Origin: Magnetospirillum sp. SS-4
GTDB lineage: Bacteria; Pseudomonadota; Alphaproteobacteria; Rhodospirillales; Magnetospirillaceae
Length of the DNA: 64,000 nucleotides
Assembly (NCBI RefSeq): GCF_902729425.1
Contig: NZ_CACVCH010000035.1
Coordinates: forward strand, 51,705 to 115,704
Direction: 5' to 3'
Shown: positions 18,886 through 27,366 of the stretch, in pieces
How the letters are laid out: the number at the start of each line of letters is the position of its first letter
How positions within the stretch are numbered: position 1 is the first letter of the stretch
The notes under the pieces: generated by a model
Told to the model about the DNA's origin: nothing
Databases searched by the model: none
What the model saw: the letters and a program-made list of their open reading frames with translations, nothing else
Program-made: the position numbers and the translations under genes

Positions 18886-20897
18886 GGTTTTCCAGCGTGC
18901 TCAAGATCGTCGCCGCCCTGGTCCTGGCGGTGGCCGTGGCGCTGATCGCGGCGTCGAAATCGCTGGACAGCGCGGATTATCAGGCCTTCCTGGCCCGGGA
19001 GGTCGGCAGGGCCAGCGGCCTGGACCTGAGCTTTTCCGGCCCAACCAAGCTGAAGCTGGGCCTTCGTCCCCAGCTCAGTTTCACCGGCCTGTCGCTGAGC
19101 CGCCCCGGCAGCGGCCTGCCGCTGCTCTATATCGACCGCATCGAGGCCCGGGTGGCGCTGCTGCCGCTGATGTTCCGGGAATTGCGGATCGAAAGCGCGA
19201 CACTCCAGCGTCCGATCCTGCGGCCCGAGACCATGCCCCGCCCCGGCGGCGGCCTTGATCTGATCCGCCCTGCCGACAAGGTCCCGTCCACCCGCCTGGC
19301 GGTGGCGGACATCGTCGTCGAGGACGCCGCCATCGTCTGGCGCGAATCCGAACCCCACATCGACGTCGTCCGTGCCCGCATCCGGCCGGAAAGCGTGGAG
19401 GGCGGGCCGCTGTCGCTGATGGCGGAGGGCCGCTGGAACGGCAACGCCTTCGAGATTTCCGGAACCCTGGGCCCCGCCGCCGCCCTGCTGGACGCCAAGC
19501 CCTATCCGCTTCGGCTCAAGGGATCGGCCAGCGGCGCCGTGGTGGTGGTCCGGGGACAGGTCGCCGAGCCGCTGGCCGGCAAGGGCATCGACCTCGACGT
19601 CAAGGCCCAGGGCGACGAGCTCGCCGAACTGCTGAAGCGGGCTGGATCGGATCTGGGCGATCGCATCGCCGCCATCGGCCCCTACAAGCTGTCGGCTAGG
19701 CTGTCGGACGCCCAGGGAAGCCTCGGCCTTACCGACATCGACGCGGTGATGGGGCGTCGCGACAGCCTGTTGCTCAGCGTCAAGGGCTCGGCGCGATCCC
19801 TGACCCGGACCGCCGGCCTTGATCTCGCCCTGGTTGCCGAGGCCGATGGAACCGGCGCCCTCTTCCGACTCTTGGGAATTGATCCGCCGGCGGCCGGACC
19901 GGTCAAGCTGGCGGCGCGGCTGTCCGACATCGACAACGGCTGGCATCTTGCCGGCATCAAGGGCGCCATAGGCCGCAACGACGTCGCCGGCGACCTGTCG
20001 CTGGTCCAGGCCGGCCGGCCGCGCCTGTCCGGACGTCTGGCCCTGTCAAGCCTGACCCCGGCCGAGATCAGCCTGCCCCCCGCCCTCCGGGGGACCGAGG
20101 CCAACCCGCTGGTTCCCCTGCGCCCCGCCATTCCGGTGGTGGACGGGCGCATCTTGTCGCTGGATCTGCTGCCATTCGAGGCGCTGAAGGCCTTCGATCT
20201 CGATCTGTCGCTGAGCGTCGCCCGCCTTCACCTGGGCGGCATGGTCCTGTCCGATACCACCGCCCATCTCCGCCTCGACGCGGCCCGGCTGACGGTGGGG
20301 GAATTCTCGGCCCGGCTGGGCGAGGGCAGCCTGAAGGGCGAAGCCCGCGTCGACGCGGCCGCGCGCGTCCCCTCCGTCGCCCTGCGCCTGGCCGGAATCG
20401 GCCTCGATTTCGCCCGATTGGGAGGCGCGGGACCGGTGACCGGCGGGCGCGGCGACCTGGTCCTGGACATCAGGAGCGCCGGCGCCAGCCCCCGCGTCCT
20501 GGCCGGCAACCTGGAGGGCAGCCTCTCCCTGGTCCTCGGCCAGGCCACCCTGTCGCGCGGCGGGACCGACCTGCCTTTCCAGGTCATCGCGGCCCTGGAC
20601 GCCGACGCCGAGGAACCGCTGCTGCTGCGCTGCGCCGCGCTGAACCTGTCCGTCAAGGACGGGCTGATCAACGCCGACCGGGGCATCGCCGTCGAGACCA
20701 TCCGCACCGCCATCATGGGATCGGGCCGCATCGACCTGCGCACCGAAACCATCGATCTCGCCTTAGCGCCGCGCGGCGGACCGGGGCTGAGGCTGCGCGG
20801 CATGCTGGGCGCCCCGACGCCCGACGCCAACGGGCCGCCGGTCAAGCCCTCGGGCGAGGCGGCGCCCTGCGCCGCCGTCGCCAAAAGTTCCCGATAA
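18882..20897 (+). CDS. AsmA-family protein
   Basis: This 671-residue protein has one N-terminal membrane helix (VLKIVAALVLAVAVALIAAS) and a long periplasmic part. The opening after the helix (SADYQAFLAREVGRASGLDL and SFSGPTKLKLGLRPQLSFTGL) is typical AsmA. The C-terminal AsmA_2 region contains GSLKGEARVDAAARVPSVAL and ends in a disordered Pro-rich tail. AsmA-like proteins are thought to bridge phospholipid transport between membranes. The ATG overlaps the HAD stop and follows GGAGAGCGGGG. Confidence 0.85.
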   Translation: MRFSSVLKIVAALVLAVAVALIAASKSLDSADYQAFLAREVGRASGLDLSFSGPTKLKLGLRPQLSFTGLSLSRPGSGLPLLYIDRIEARVALLPLMFRELRIESATLQRPILRPETMPRPGGGLDLIRPADKVPSTRLAVADIVVEDAAIVWRESEPHIDVVRARIRPESVEGGPLSLMAEGRWNGNAFEISGTLGPAAALLDAKPYPLRLKGSASGAVVVVRGQVAEPLAGKGIDLDVKAQGDELAELLKRAGSDLGDRIAAIGPYKLSARLSDAQGSLGLTDIDAVMGRRDSLLLSVKGSARSLTRTAGLDLALVAEADGTGALFRLLGIDPPAAGPVKLAARLSDIDNGWHLAGIKGAIGRNDVAGDLSLVQAGRPRLSGRLALSSLTPAEISLPPALRGTEANPLVPLRPAIPVVDGRILSLDLLPFEALKAFDLDLSLSVARLHLGGMVLSDTTAHLRLDAARLTVGEFSARLGEGSLKGEARVDAAARVPSVALRLAGIGLDFARLGGAGPVTGGRGDLVLDIRSAGASPRVLAGNLEGSLSLVLGQATLSRGGTDLPFQVIAALDADAEEPLLLRCAALNLSVKDGLINADRGIAVETIRTAIMGSGRIDLRTETIDLALAPRGGPGLRLRGMLGAPTPDANGPPVKPSGEAAPCAAVAKSSR

Positions 20898-20910
20898 CCC
20901 GGAGTCAGTC

Positions 20911-21618
20911 TTGTCGAAATCCTTCAAGCGCGTCTATGCCAGGGCCGATATCTCGGCCGCCGGCCACGGCCATGCGATCCATCTCGACGGAAAGCCGGTC
21001 AAGACTCCGGGCGGACGGGTGCTGGCGGTTCCCACCGCCGCCCTGGCCGAAGCCGTAGCCGCCGAATGGAACGCCCAGGGCGAAGTGGTGATACCCGCCA
21101 CCATGCCGCTGACCCAATTGGTCAGCACCGCCCTGGACCGGGTGGAGCCCGACCGCGACCATATCATCGCCGAACTGATGAAATACGCCGGCACCGATCT
21201 GCTGTGCTACCGGGCGGAAATCCCAACCGATCTGGCCGAACGCCAGACCCGCGAATGGCAGCCGCTGCTGGACTGGGCGACGCTGGCGCTCGACGCCCCC
21301 CTGACCACCACCACCGCCATGCTGGCCATCCACCAGCCGCCCGGCGCCCTGGCGGCGCTGAGGCGCATCCTGGAGCACGCCGATCCGTGGCGGCTGACCG
21401 CCGTCCAGTCGGCCACCGCCGTCATGGGATCGCTGATTCTGGCCCTGGCCCTCGCCGAGGGACGCCTGACCGCCGAACAGGCGTTCGCCCTGTCGCAACT
21501 GGACGAAACCTACCAGATCGAACAGTGGGGCCAGGACGAGGAAGCCGCCGAACGCCACGCCGAACTGCGCCGCGACGTCGCCGCCGCCGCCCGCCTGCTG
21601 GAACTGCTCGCCGTCTGA
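20911..21618 (+). CDS. ATP12-family F1-ATPase assembly chaperone
   Basis: This 235-residue protein matches the ATP12 family: an N-terminal FKRVYARADISAAG and LDGKPVKTPGG, then AAEWNAQGEVVIPATMPLTQL and RQTREWQPLLDWA. In mitochondria ATP12 binds the F1 alpha subunit during assembly. In alphaproteobacteria the gene is regularly found with HAD and AsmA neighbours. The start is TTG 20911 after CCGGAGTC. No ATP synthase gene is in the window. Confidence 0.88.
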   Translation: MSKSFKRVYARADISAAGHGHAIHLDGKPVKTPGGRVLAVPTAALAEAVAAEWNAQGEVVIPATMPLTQLVSTALDRVEPDRDHIIAELMKYAGTDLLCYRAEIPTDLAERQTREWQPLLDWATLALDAPLTTTTAMLAIHQPPGALAALRRILEHADPWRLTAVQSATAVMGSLILALALAEGRLTAEQAFALSQLDETYQIEQWGQDEEAAERHAELRRDVAAAARLLELLAV

Positions 21619-21714
21619 TGCTAATCCGTCCGACCTGTGCTAGATCGGTGGCGGCCGGCGTGCTTCGGTGCAATATTACAAGAACATAATAATCAAGATG
21701 GAGCGGGAGAAGGC

Positions 21715-22512
21715 ATGAATTCGGCAAGGACCGAGGAGGGGGGCAGGAGCGGGCGCGTCTTCCTGGTGGGGGCGGGGCCGGGCGATCCCGACCTGCTGAC
21801 GGTCAAGGCGGCCCGGCTGATCGGCTCGGCCGGACTGGTGGTCTACGACCGGCTGGTCAGTCCCGAGATCATGGCGCTGATCCCGCCCGAGGCCGAGCGC
21901 GTCTATGCCGGCAAGGCGCTGGGGCACCATCACCTCGTCCAGGACGAGATCAACGACCTGCTGGTGCGGCTCGCCCGGACCGGCCGCGACGTGGTGCGGC
22001 TAAAGGGCGGCGATTCCTTCGTGTTCGGACGCGGCAGCGAGGAGGCGCTGCATCTGGCCATGAACGGTATCGCCTTCGAGGTAGTACCCGGCATCAGCGC
22101 CGCCGCCGGCTGTTCCAGCTATGCCGGCATTCCGCTGACCCATCGGGGACTGGCCACCGGCGTCCAGTTCGTTCCCGGCCATCTGCGCGAGGGGCATCGC
22201 CTGGATCTCAACTGGGACAAGCTGGCCGATCCCGACACCACCCTGGTGATCTACATGGGGCTGCAATCGCTGCCCGAGACCACCGCCGAACTGGTCGCCG
22301 CCGGCCTGCCGGCCGAAACCCCCGCCGCCGCCATCGAGAACGGCACCACGCCGCGCCAACGCCGGGTGCTGGGCACCCTGGCCGATCTGGCCGAGCGGAC
22401 CCGCGCCGCCGGATTGCAGGCGCCGACCCTGATCGTCATCGGCCGGGTGGTGGCGCTGGCCGACCGGCTCGACTGGTTTGCTCCGCCGATGGCGGAGGTT
22501 CCCACGCCATGA
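21715..22512 (+). CDS. cobA: Uroporphyrinogen-III C-methyltransferase (SUMT)
   Basis: This 265-residue SAM-dependent enzyme methylates uroporphyrinogen III at C2 and C7 to precorrin-2, the branch point to siroheme, cobalamin and heme d1. Family motifs are VGAGPGDPDLLTVKAARLI, VYDRLVS, VRLKGGDSFVFGRG, VPGISAAAGCSSYAGIPLTHR and IYMGL. The CysG oxidase/chelatase part is absent. ATG 21715 follows GGAG. Its stop overlaps cbiX, so precorrin-2 synthesis and metal insertion are coupled. A NirE-type role for heme d1 is possible in a denitrifier but cannot be told from sequence. Confidence 0.9.
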   Translation: MNSARTEEGGRSGRVFLVGAGPGDPDLLTVKAARLIGSAGLVVYDRLVSPEIMALIPPEAERVYAGKALGHHHLVQDEINDLLVRLARTGRDVVRLKGGDSFVFGRGSEEALHLAMNGIAFEVVPGISAAAGCSSYAGIPLTHRGLATGVQFVPGHLREGHRLDLNWDKLADPDTTLVIYMGLQSLPETTAELVAAGLPAETPAAAIENGTTPRQRRVLGTLADLAERTRAAGLQAPTLIVIGRVVALADRLDWFAPPMAEVPTP

Positions 22513-23279
22513 CCGGCACGGCGCTGGTCCTGGTCGGGCACGGATCGACCCGCCATCCCGACGGCGCCGCGCCGATCCTGGCCCTGGCCGAGGACATCCG
22601 CCGCCGCCGGCTGTTCGCCGAGGTGGCGGCGGTGTTCATGAAGCAGGCCCCGCCGCTGGCGGCGGCCGAAACCATGGTCGGGGCCGCCCGTTTGGTGGTG
22701 GTGCCGGTCTTCGCCGGCAAGGGCTATTACACCGACGAATTGATCCCCCGCGAGATGCGGCTGACCGGCCGGGTGACCGAGCGGGACGGCCGCCGCATCC
22801 TCTACACCGAGGCGGCGGGAACCCATCCCCGCATTCCGGCGCTGCTGCGGGGGCGTGCCGAGGCGGTCGCGGCCGCCGCCGGCTTCATCGCCCGGGACAG
22901 CACATTGCTGCTGATCGCCCACGGCTCGTCCCGCCCCGGCGGGGCCGGCGAGACTCCCAGGGCCATCGCCGCCGCCCTGGATGGATTCAAGGAGGTTGTG
23001 CTGGTGTTCCTGGAACAGGAGCCGCTGGCGACCCGTTGGCGCGATCTGGTCAAGTGCCGCGACGTGGTGGCCCTGCCGCTGCTGGTGGCCCAGGGCATGC
23101 ACGCCAGCCGCGACATTCCGCCGCTGTTCGGCCTGAACGACGGCGAGACCGGCCCCAAGGACTGCCATGGGCATCGGGTGGCACTGGGTGGCGGGCTTGG
23201 TGCCGAGCCGGCCCTGGTGGAGGTCATCCTGGAAATGGCCAACGCCGCGCTATCGCAGGACGCGCAGCAGGGCCTTTAG
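22509..23279 (+). CDS. cbiX: Two-domain sirohydrochlorin chelatase, CbiX family
   Basis: This 256-residue protein is built of two CbiX-like domains. The first has LVGHGSTRHPDG with the metal-binding His near residue 10. The second has LIAHGSSRPGG near 136. A further conserved His lies in FAGKGYYTDELIPREM's family position and in LVAQGMHASRDIP. The enzyme inserts cobalt or iron into sirohydrochlorin. The start overlaps cobA by four bases. The 3' end overlaps the convergent ampD gene by 30 bases. The metal cannot be read from sequence. Confidence 0.83.
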   Translation: MTGTALVLVGHGSTRHPDGAAPILALAEDIRRRRLFAEVAAVFMKQAPPLAAAETMVGAARLVVVPVFAGKGYYTDELIPREMRLTGRVTERDGRRILYTEAAGTHPRIPALLRGRAEAVAAAAGFIARDSTLLLIAHGSSRPGGAGETPRAIAAALDGFKEVVLVFLEQEPLATRWRDLVKCRDVVALPLLVAQGMHASRDIPPLFGLNDGETGPKDCHGHRVALGGGLGAEPALVEVILEMANAALSQDAQQGL

Positions 23280-23927
23280 CCGCCCCATGGTCTCGGCATC
23301 GGGGTGGCCGTCCACCTTCCACGGCCGGAAGTGGCGCTGAAAGGCGGTCACCGCCGCCTTGGGGTCCCAGATGTCGTAGCCGACATGGGCAAGCCCGGCC
23401 AGAATTACATGCTCAGGCGGCAGGCCGGACGGTTCGCCGCACGGCCACAGGCCGATGCCATGCGTCTCCGCCAGTTCCTTCCACGGGAACATCTCGCCGG
23501 GGTCCTGCTTGCGGGTGGGCGCGACGTCGGAATGGCCGACCACGTTGCGGGCGGGAATGGCATGGCGGCCCAGGATATCGTGGACCAGTTCCACCAGCGC
23601 GGCGATTTGCGCCTCGGGAAAGGCGCGGTAGCCGAATTCGTGGCCGGGATTGACCAGTTCGATGCCGATGGAGCGGGCATTGACGTCGGTCTCGCCGCGC
23701 CAGAACGACGCCCCGGCATGCCACGCCCGCGCGGCCTCGTCGACCAGGGCGAGGACGCGGCCGTCCTCCTCGATCAGGTAATGGGCGCTGACCTCGGCCG
23801 CCGGGTCGCACAGCCGCGCCAGGGCGGCGGCGGCGTCCGGCATGCCGGTATAGTGGATCACCAGCATGTCGACGGGGCCGGCCGAGCGTGGGCCGAAATT
23901 GGGCGAGGGATGATGAAACGGAATCAT
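23250..23927 (-). CDS. AmpD-like N-acetylmuramyl-L-alanine amidase
   Basis: This 225-residue cytoplasmic amidase_2 (zinc) enzyme cleaves anhydro-muropeptides in peptidoglycan recycling. Zinc ligands are His in VIHYTGM, His in NVVGHSDVAP and Asp in RKQDPGEMFPW. HYLIEEDG and SIGIELVNPG complete the fold. There is no signal peptide, which favours AmpD over a secreted amidase. The C-terminal part (AFQRHFRPWKVDG) is a peptidoglycan-binding-like tail. The ATG overlaps the stop of the permease gene upstream by four bases. Confidence 0.88.
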   Translation of the reverse strand: MIPFHHPSPNFGPRSAGPVDMLVIHYTGMPDAAAALARLCDPAAEVSAHYLIEEDGRVLALVDEAARAWHAGASFWRGETDVNARSIGIELVNPGHEFGYRAFPEAQIAALVELVHDILGRHAIPARNVVGHSDVAPTRKQDPGEMFPWKELAETHGIGLWPCGEPSGLPPEHVILAGLAHVGYDIWDPKAAVTAFQRHFRPWKVDGHPDAETMGRLKALLRVLR

Positions 23928-24796
23928 GCCTTCTCCTTGGCCTTGTCGTCGGACAGCAGTTGAATCACCGCCACGCCGGCGATGGTCAGGCCGCAGCCCA
24001 GCAGCTTGTGCCAGGTCAGCGGCTCGCCCAGCAGCATGACGCCGCCGACCAGCCCGACGCCCGGCCCCAGCAGGGTGAACGGCACCACCCGGTTCAGCGA
24101 ATGGCGCGCCATCAACCTGTACCACAGGGTATAGGCGATCAGGGTCGATCCGATGACGGTATAGGCCAGCCCGGCCCACCCGGCCGGTCCGGTCGCCCGG
24201 ATGCCCTCGATCTGGCCGGTCTCCAGAAACACCGACAGCGCCAGCAGCATCGGAAACGAGAACAGCGCCACCCAGCCGTTGATCGCCAGCGGGTCGATGT
24301 CGCCGATGCGCTTGATCATGACGTTGGAAACCGCCCAGCAGGTGATGCTGGCGGTCATGACCAGCAGGGGGATCGGGCTGGCCAGATGGGGTTCGCCGGC
24401 CAGGATGGCGACGCCGGCGAAGGCCACCGCCATACCGGCGGCCCGCGCCCAGCCCAGCGCCTCGCGATAGGCCAGCCAGGCGACCAGGGCGCTCATGGGG
24501 GTGGAAAGCTGGACCGCGATGCCGGCGCTGGCGGAATCCATGCCGCCGACCGCCACGAACAGCAGGCCGAAATGACCGATTCCCAGCACCACCGACAGGG
24601 CCAGGATGGCCGCCATCTGATCGCGGCGCGGCCGGAAGAACGGCACCAGCACCAGCGCCACCACGGCGAAGCGCATGCCGGTCAGCAGAAAGGGCGGCAG
24701 GGTGCCGACCGCCATCTTGACCGCCACCACGTTGCCGCCCCACAGCAGCGACACCGCCAGGGCGGCGAACCAGTCGAAGGCGGTGAAGCGGGTCAT
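23924..24796 (-). CDS. DMT/EamA-family permease
   Basis: This 290-residue membrane protein has ten hydrophobic helices in two EamA repeats. The first repeat opens DWFAALAVSLLWGGNVVAVK; the second opens TASITCWAVSNVMIKRIGDI. RhaT/YdcZ-like exporters of amino acids or metabolites belong here, and the substrate is not predictable. It precedes ampD with a four-base overlap. The start at 24796 lies just downstream of a palindromic repeat and lacks a clear ribosome site. Confidence 0.82.
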   Translation of the reverse strand: MTRFTAFDWFAALAVSLLWGGNVVAVKMAVGTLPPFLLTGMRFAVVALVLVPFFRPRRDQMAAILALSVVLGIGHFGLLFVAVGGMDSASAGIAVQLSTPMSALVAWLAYREALGWARAAGMAVAFAGVAILAGEPHLASPIPLLVMTASITCWAVSNVMIKRIGDIDPLAINGWVALFSFPMLLALSVFLETGQIEGIRATGPAGWAGLAYTVIGSTLIAYTLWYRLMARHSLNRVVPFTLLGPGVGLVGGVMLLGEPLTWHKLLGCGLTIAGVAVIQLLSDDKAKEKA

Positions 24797-24807
24797 GTTC
24801 CGGAGAT

Positions 24808-24869
24808 GCGGGCGGGATGCCCGCGCTCCAGGACGGCGGCCGGGACCGGAGCGCGGGCATCTTGCCCGC
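24808..24869. repeat. Palindromic dispersed repeat (REP-like)
   Basis: Arms at 24808-24829 and 24848-24869 are inverted copies with two mismatches, around an 18-base loop. The arm itself contains GCGGGC-GGAT-GCCCGC. A near-identical 22-base arm recurs at 56771. It fills the gap between the Uup-like gene and the permease. Confidence 0.65.
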
Positions 24870-24896
24870 ACGAAACATGGCGAGTGCGGACGGGTG

Positions 24897-26711
24897 TCAT
24901 TTCCCCGCCGCTTCCTCGCGCTTGGCCTCCAGTTCCAGCCAGCGTTCCTCGGCGGCGTCCAGCTCGGCACGGGCGGCATCGGCGCGGGTGGCGGTCTTCT
25001 GGAAGCGGGCGGGATCGCGGGAATACAGCGCCGGGTCGGACAGTTCCTTTTCCAGCCTGGCGATCTCGGCGCCCAGGGCGTCGATCCTGCCGGGCAACTG
25101 CTCCAGCTCGCGGGCTTCGTTGTAGGACAGACGGTTGCGCGGGCTCTGCGGCTTGGGGGCGGCCACCGGCTTGGCGGCCGGCTTGGGGGCGGCCTTGTCG
25201 TCCGGGGCCGGGCGCTGGTTCAGGTAGTCGGTGTAGCCTCCGGCGTATTCCCTGACCTCGCCGTCGCCTTCCACAGCGATGACGCTGGTCACCAGCCGGT
25301 CGAGGAAGTCGCGGTCGTGGCTGACCACCAGCAAGGTGCCGTCGTAATCGGCCAGCACCTCCTCCAGCAGGTCGAGGGTGTCCATGTCGAGGTCGTTGGT
25401 GGGCTCGTCCAGGATCAGCAGGTTGGACGGCTTGGCCAGCAGCTTGGCCAGCAGCAGGCGGTTGCGCTCGCCGCCCGACAGCGCCTTGACCGGGGTGCGG
25501 GCCTGGGCCTCGGAGAACAGGAACTCCTTCATATAGCCGACCACATGCTGGGGGCGGCCGCGCACCCAGACATTGTCGCCGCGCCCGTCGGTCAGGGTGT
25601 CCCAGACGCTGGTCTCGGGATCGAGGGCGGCGCGGCGCTGGTCGAAATAGGCGGGCTCCAGATTGGTTCCCAGCCGGACCGAGCCGCCGTCAGGCTCGAT
25701 CTCGCCGGTCAGCATGCGCAGCAAGGTGGTCTTGCCGGCGCCGTTGGGGCCGATCAGGCCGACCCGGTCGCCGCGCAGGATGCGGGTGGAAAAGCCGTCG
25801 GCGATGACCTTGTCGGCGAAGCGCTTGCTCACCGCCTTGGCCTCGATCACCAGACGCCCCGACAGATCGCCCGATTCGGCGGCCAGGGCGACGCGGCGGC
25901 CGCTGACCAGGATGGCGTTCTTGGCCTCCGCCCGCTCCTTGCGCAGGGCGTGCAGCGCGTGCAGGCGGCCCATGTTGCGCTTGCGCCGGCCGGTGACGCC
26001 CCTGGACAGCCAGTGCAGTTCCTGGCGCATGTGGGTGTTCATGCGCGCCAGCTCGGCCTCCTCGGCGGCGTAGACCTCCTCCTGCCAGGCGGGAAAGCGC
26101 GAGAACCCCCATTCGGCGCGGCGGACCACGCCGCGTTCCAGCCACAGCGTCTGCCTCGACACCGTCTCCAGGAAGCGTCGGTCGTGGCTGATGGTGACCA
26201 GGGCGCCGCCAAAGGCGTTCAGCCAGTCCTCCAGCCACAAGATGGTGGGCAGGTCCAGGTGGTTGGTGGGCTCGTCCAGCAGCAGCACGTCGGGCCGGGC
26301 CACCAGGGCGCGGGCCAGGGCGGCGCGCCGGCCCTCGCCGCCCGACAGCGCCACCGGATCGCGGGCGCCGTCGATGCCGATGGCGTCCAGCACCGTCTCG
26401 ACCCGGAAGATCTGGTCGCGTTCATCCGGCGGCAATCCCTGGGCGACGTAATCGGCGACGCTGGGGGCGATGATGATGGGGTCCTGCGGCAAGGTGGCGA
26501 CGCGGGTGCCGGGCTGGACGAAGCGTTCACCGGAATCGGGGGCGATATCGCCGGCCATCACCTTCAGCAAGGTCGACTTGCCCGATCCGTTGCGGCCGAC
26601 CAGACAGGTCTTGTCGCCCCGCCCGATCCAGGTGGTGACCCCTTCGAACAGCGGCTTGCCGCCGAAGGTGAGGCGAACGTCCTTGAGCGCGAGGAGAGGA
26701 GGGGAAGCCAT
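24897..26711 (-). CDS. ABC-F ATPase, Uup-like
   Basis: This 604-residue soluble protein has two ABC domains and no membrane part. Walker A motifs are GRNGSGKST (near 40) and GPNGAGKTT (near 325). Signatures are LSGGEGRR and LSGGERNR. Walker B motifs end in DEPTNHLD and DEPTNDLD. A linker rich in Ala, Pro and Lys leads to a C-terminal coiled coil (about 535-600), the Uup-type DNA-binding arm. Uup is linked to ribosome function and to limiting transposon excision. Confidence 0.88.
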   Translation of the reverse strand: MASPPLLALKDVRLTFGGKPLFEGVTTWIGRGDKTCLVGRNGSGKSTLLKVMAGDIAPDSGERFVQPGTRVATLPQDPIIIAPSVADYVAQGLPPDERDQIFRVETVLDAIGIDGARDPVALSGGEGRRAALARALVARPDVLLLDEPTNHLDLPTILWLEDWLNAFGGALVTISHDRRFLETVSRQTLWLERGVVRRAEWGFSRFPAWQEEVYAAEEAELARMNTHMRQELHWLSRGVTGRRKRNMGRLHALHALRKERAEAKNAILVSGRRVALAAESGDLSGRLVIEAKAVSKRFADKVIADGFSTRILRGDRVGLIGPNGAGKTTLLRMLTGEIEPDGGSVRLGTNLEPAYFDQRRAALDPETSVWDTLTDGRGDNVWVRGRPQHVVGYMKEFLFSEAQARTPVKALSGGERNRLLLAKLLAKPSNLLILDEPTNDLDMDTLDLLEEVLADYDGTLLVVSHDRDFLDRLVTSVIAVEGDGEVREYAGGYTDYLNQRPAPDDKAAPKPAAKPVAAPKPQSPRNRLSYNEARELEQLPGRIDALGAEIARLEKELSDPALYSRDPARFQKTATRADAARAELDAAEERWLELEAKREEAAGK

Positions 26712-26767
26712 GGCCGATGGCTACACCCAAGCCGCGCCGGAGTCAAACCGCCAGGAAGGGGAGAGAC

Positions 26768-26844
26768 TGGCGCGCCCTGCTGGATTCGAACCAGCGACCT
26801 GCCGCTTAGAAGGCGGCTGCTCTATCCAACTGAGCTAAGGGCGC
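26768..26844 (-). tRNA. tRNA-Arg (UCU)
   Basis: A full 77-nt cloverleaf on the minus strand ends in an encoded CCA. The acceptor GCGCCCU pairs with AGGGCGC. The D stem is GCUC/GAGC. The anticodon stem GCCGC/GCGGC frames the loop CUUCUAA, giving anticodon UCU for AGA/AGG. The T arm is GCUGG-UUCGAAU-CCAGC. Confidence 0.97.
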
Positions 26845-26931
26845 CATGTGCCGAGGGACTACCTAGCATCACTTGCAAGCCGGCGGCAATATGCCCTGAG
26901 GGCAAGGCGGCCTCGCAAGATCGGCTTTCGG

Positions 26932-27366
26932 TCAAGCGACGACGCAACCGGGCGGCAGGGTGACGGTGACGGTGGTGCCCCGGCCCAGCACGCTTTCCAC
27001 CGCCAGCGTCCCCCCCAGCGATTCGGCCAGATGCTTGCTGAGCGGCAGCCCCAGTCCGGTCCCCTCGTATTTGCGGGCCAGCCGGCTGTCCACCTGTCCA
27101 AACAGGGTCAGGGCCTTGACGATGCCGTCGGCGTCCATGCCGATGCCGGTGTCCGAGACCACGAAGCAGACGCCGCCATCGGGCGTTCCCGCCACTTTCA
27201 GCATGATGGAGCCGCCCTCGGGGGTGAACTTGACGGCGTTGCCCAGCAGATTGATGAGGATCTGCTTGACCCGGCGCCGGTCGATCACCAGACGGGAGGG
27301 CGACGGCGCCAGATCGACGGCAAGGCTGAGATTGCGTTTTTCGGCGCGCACCTGAATCTTGCACAT
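26932..27366 (-). CDS. Detached histidine-kinase ATPase (HATPase_c) domain
   Basis: This 144-residue reading frame holds only the catalytic ATP-binding domain of a histidine kinase. It has the N box VKQILINLLGNAVKFTPEGG, G1 VSDTGIGMD, F box ALTLFGQV, and G2 GTGLGLPLSKHLAESLGG. It starts with ATG overlapping the stop of the upstream frame (TGATG), one base back in phase. The upstream frame supplies the receiver, PAS and DHp domains but lacks an ATPase. Either the kinase is encoded as two polypeptides or a frameshift has split one gene. Both parts look intact and share codon style. Confidence 0.75.
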   Translation of the reverse strand: MCKIQVRAEKRNLSLAVDLAPSPSRLVIDRRRVKQILINLLGNAVKFTPEGGSIMLKVAGTPDGGVCFVVSDTGIGMDADGIVKALTLFGQVDSRLARKYEGTGLGLPLSKHLAESLGGTLAVESVLGRGTTVTVTLPPGCVVA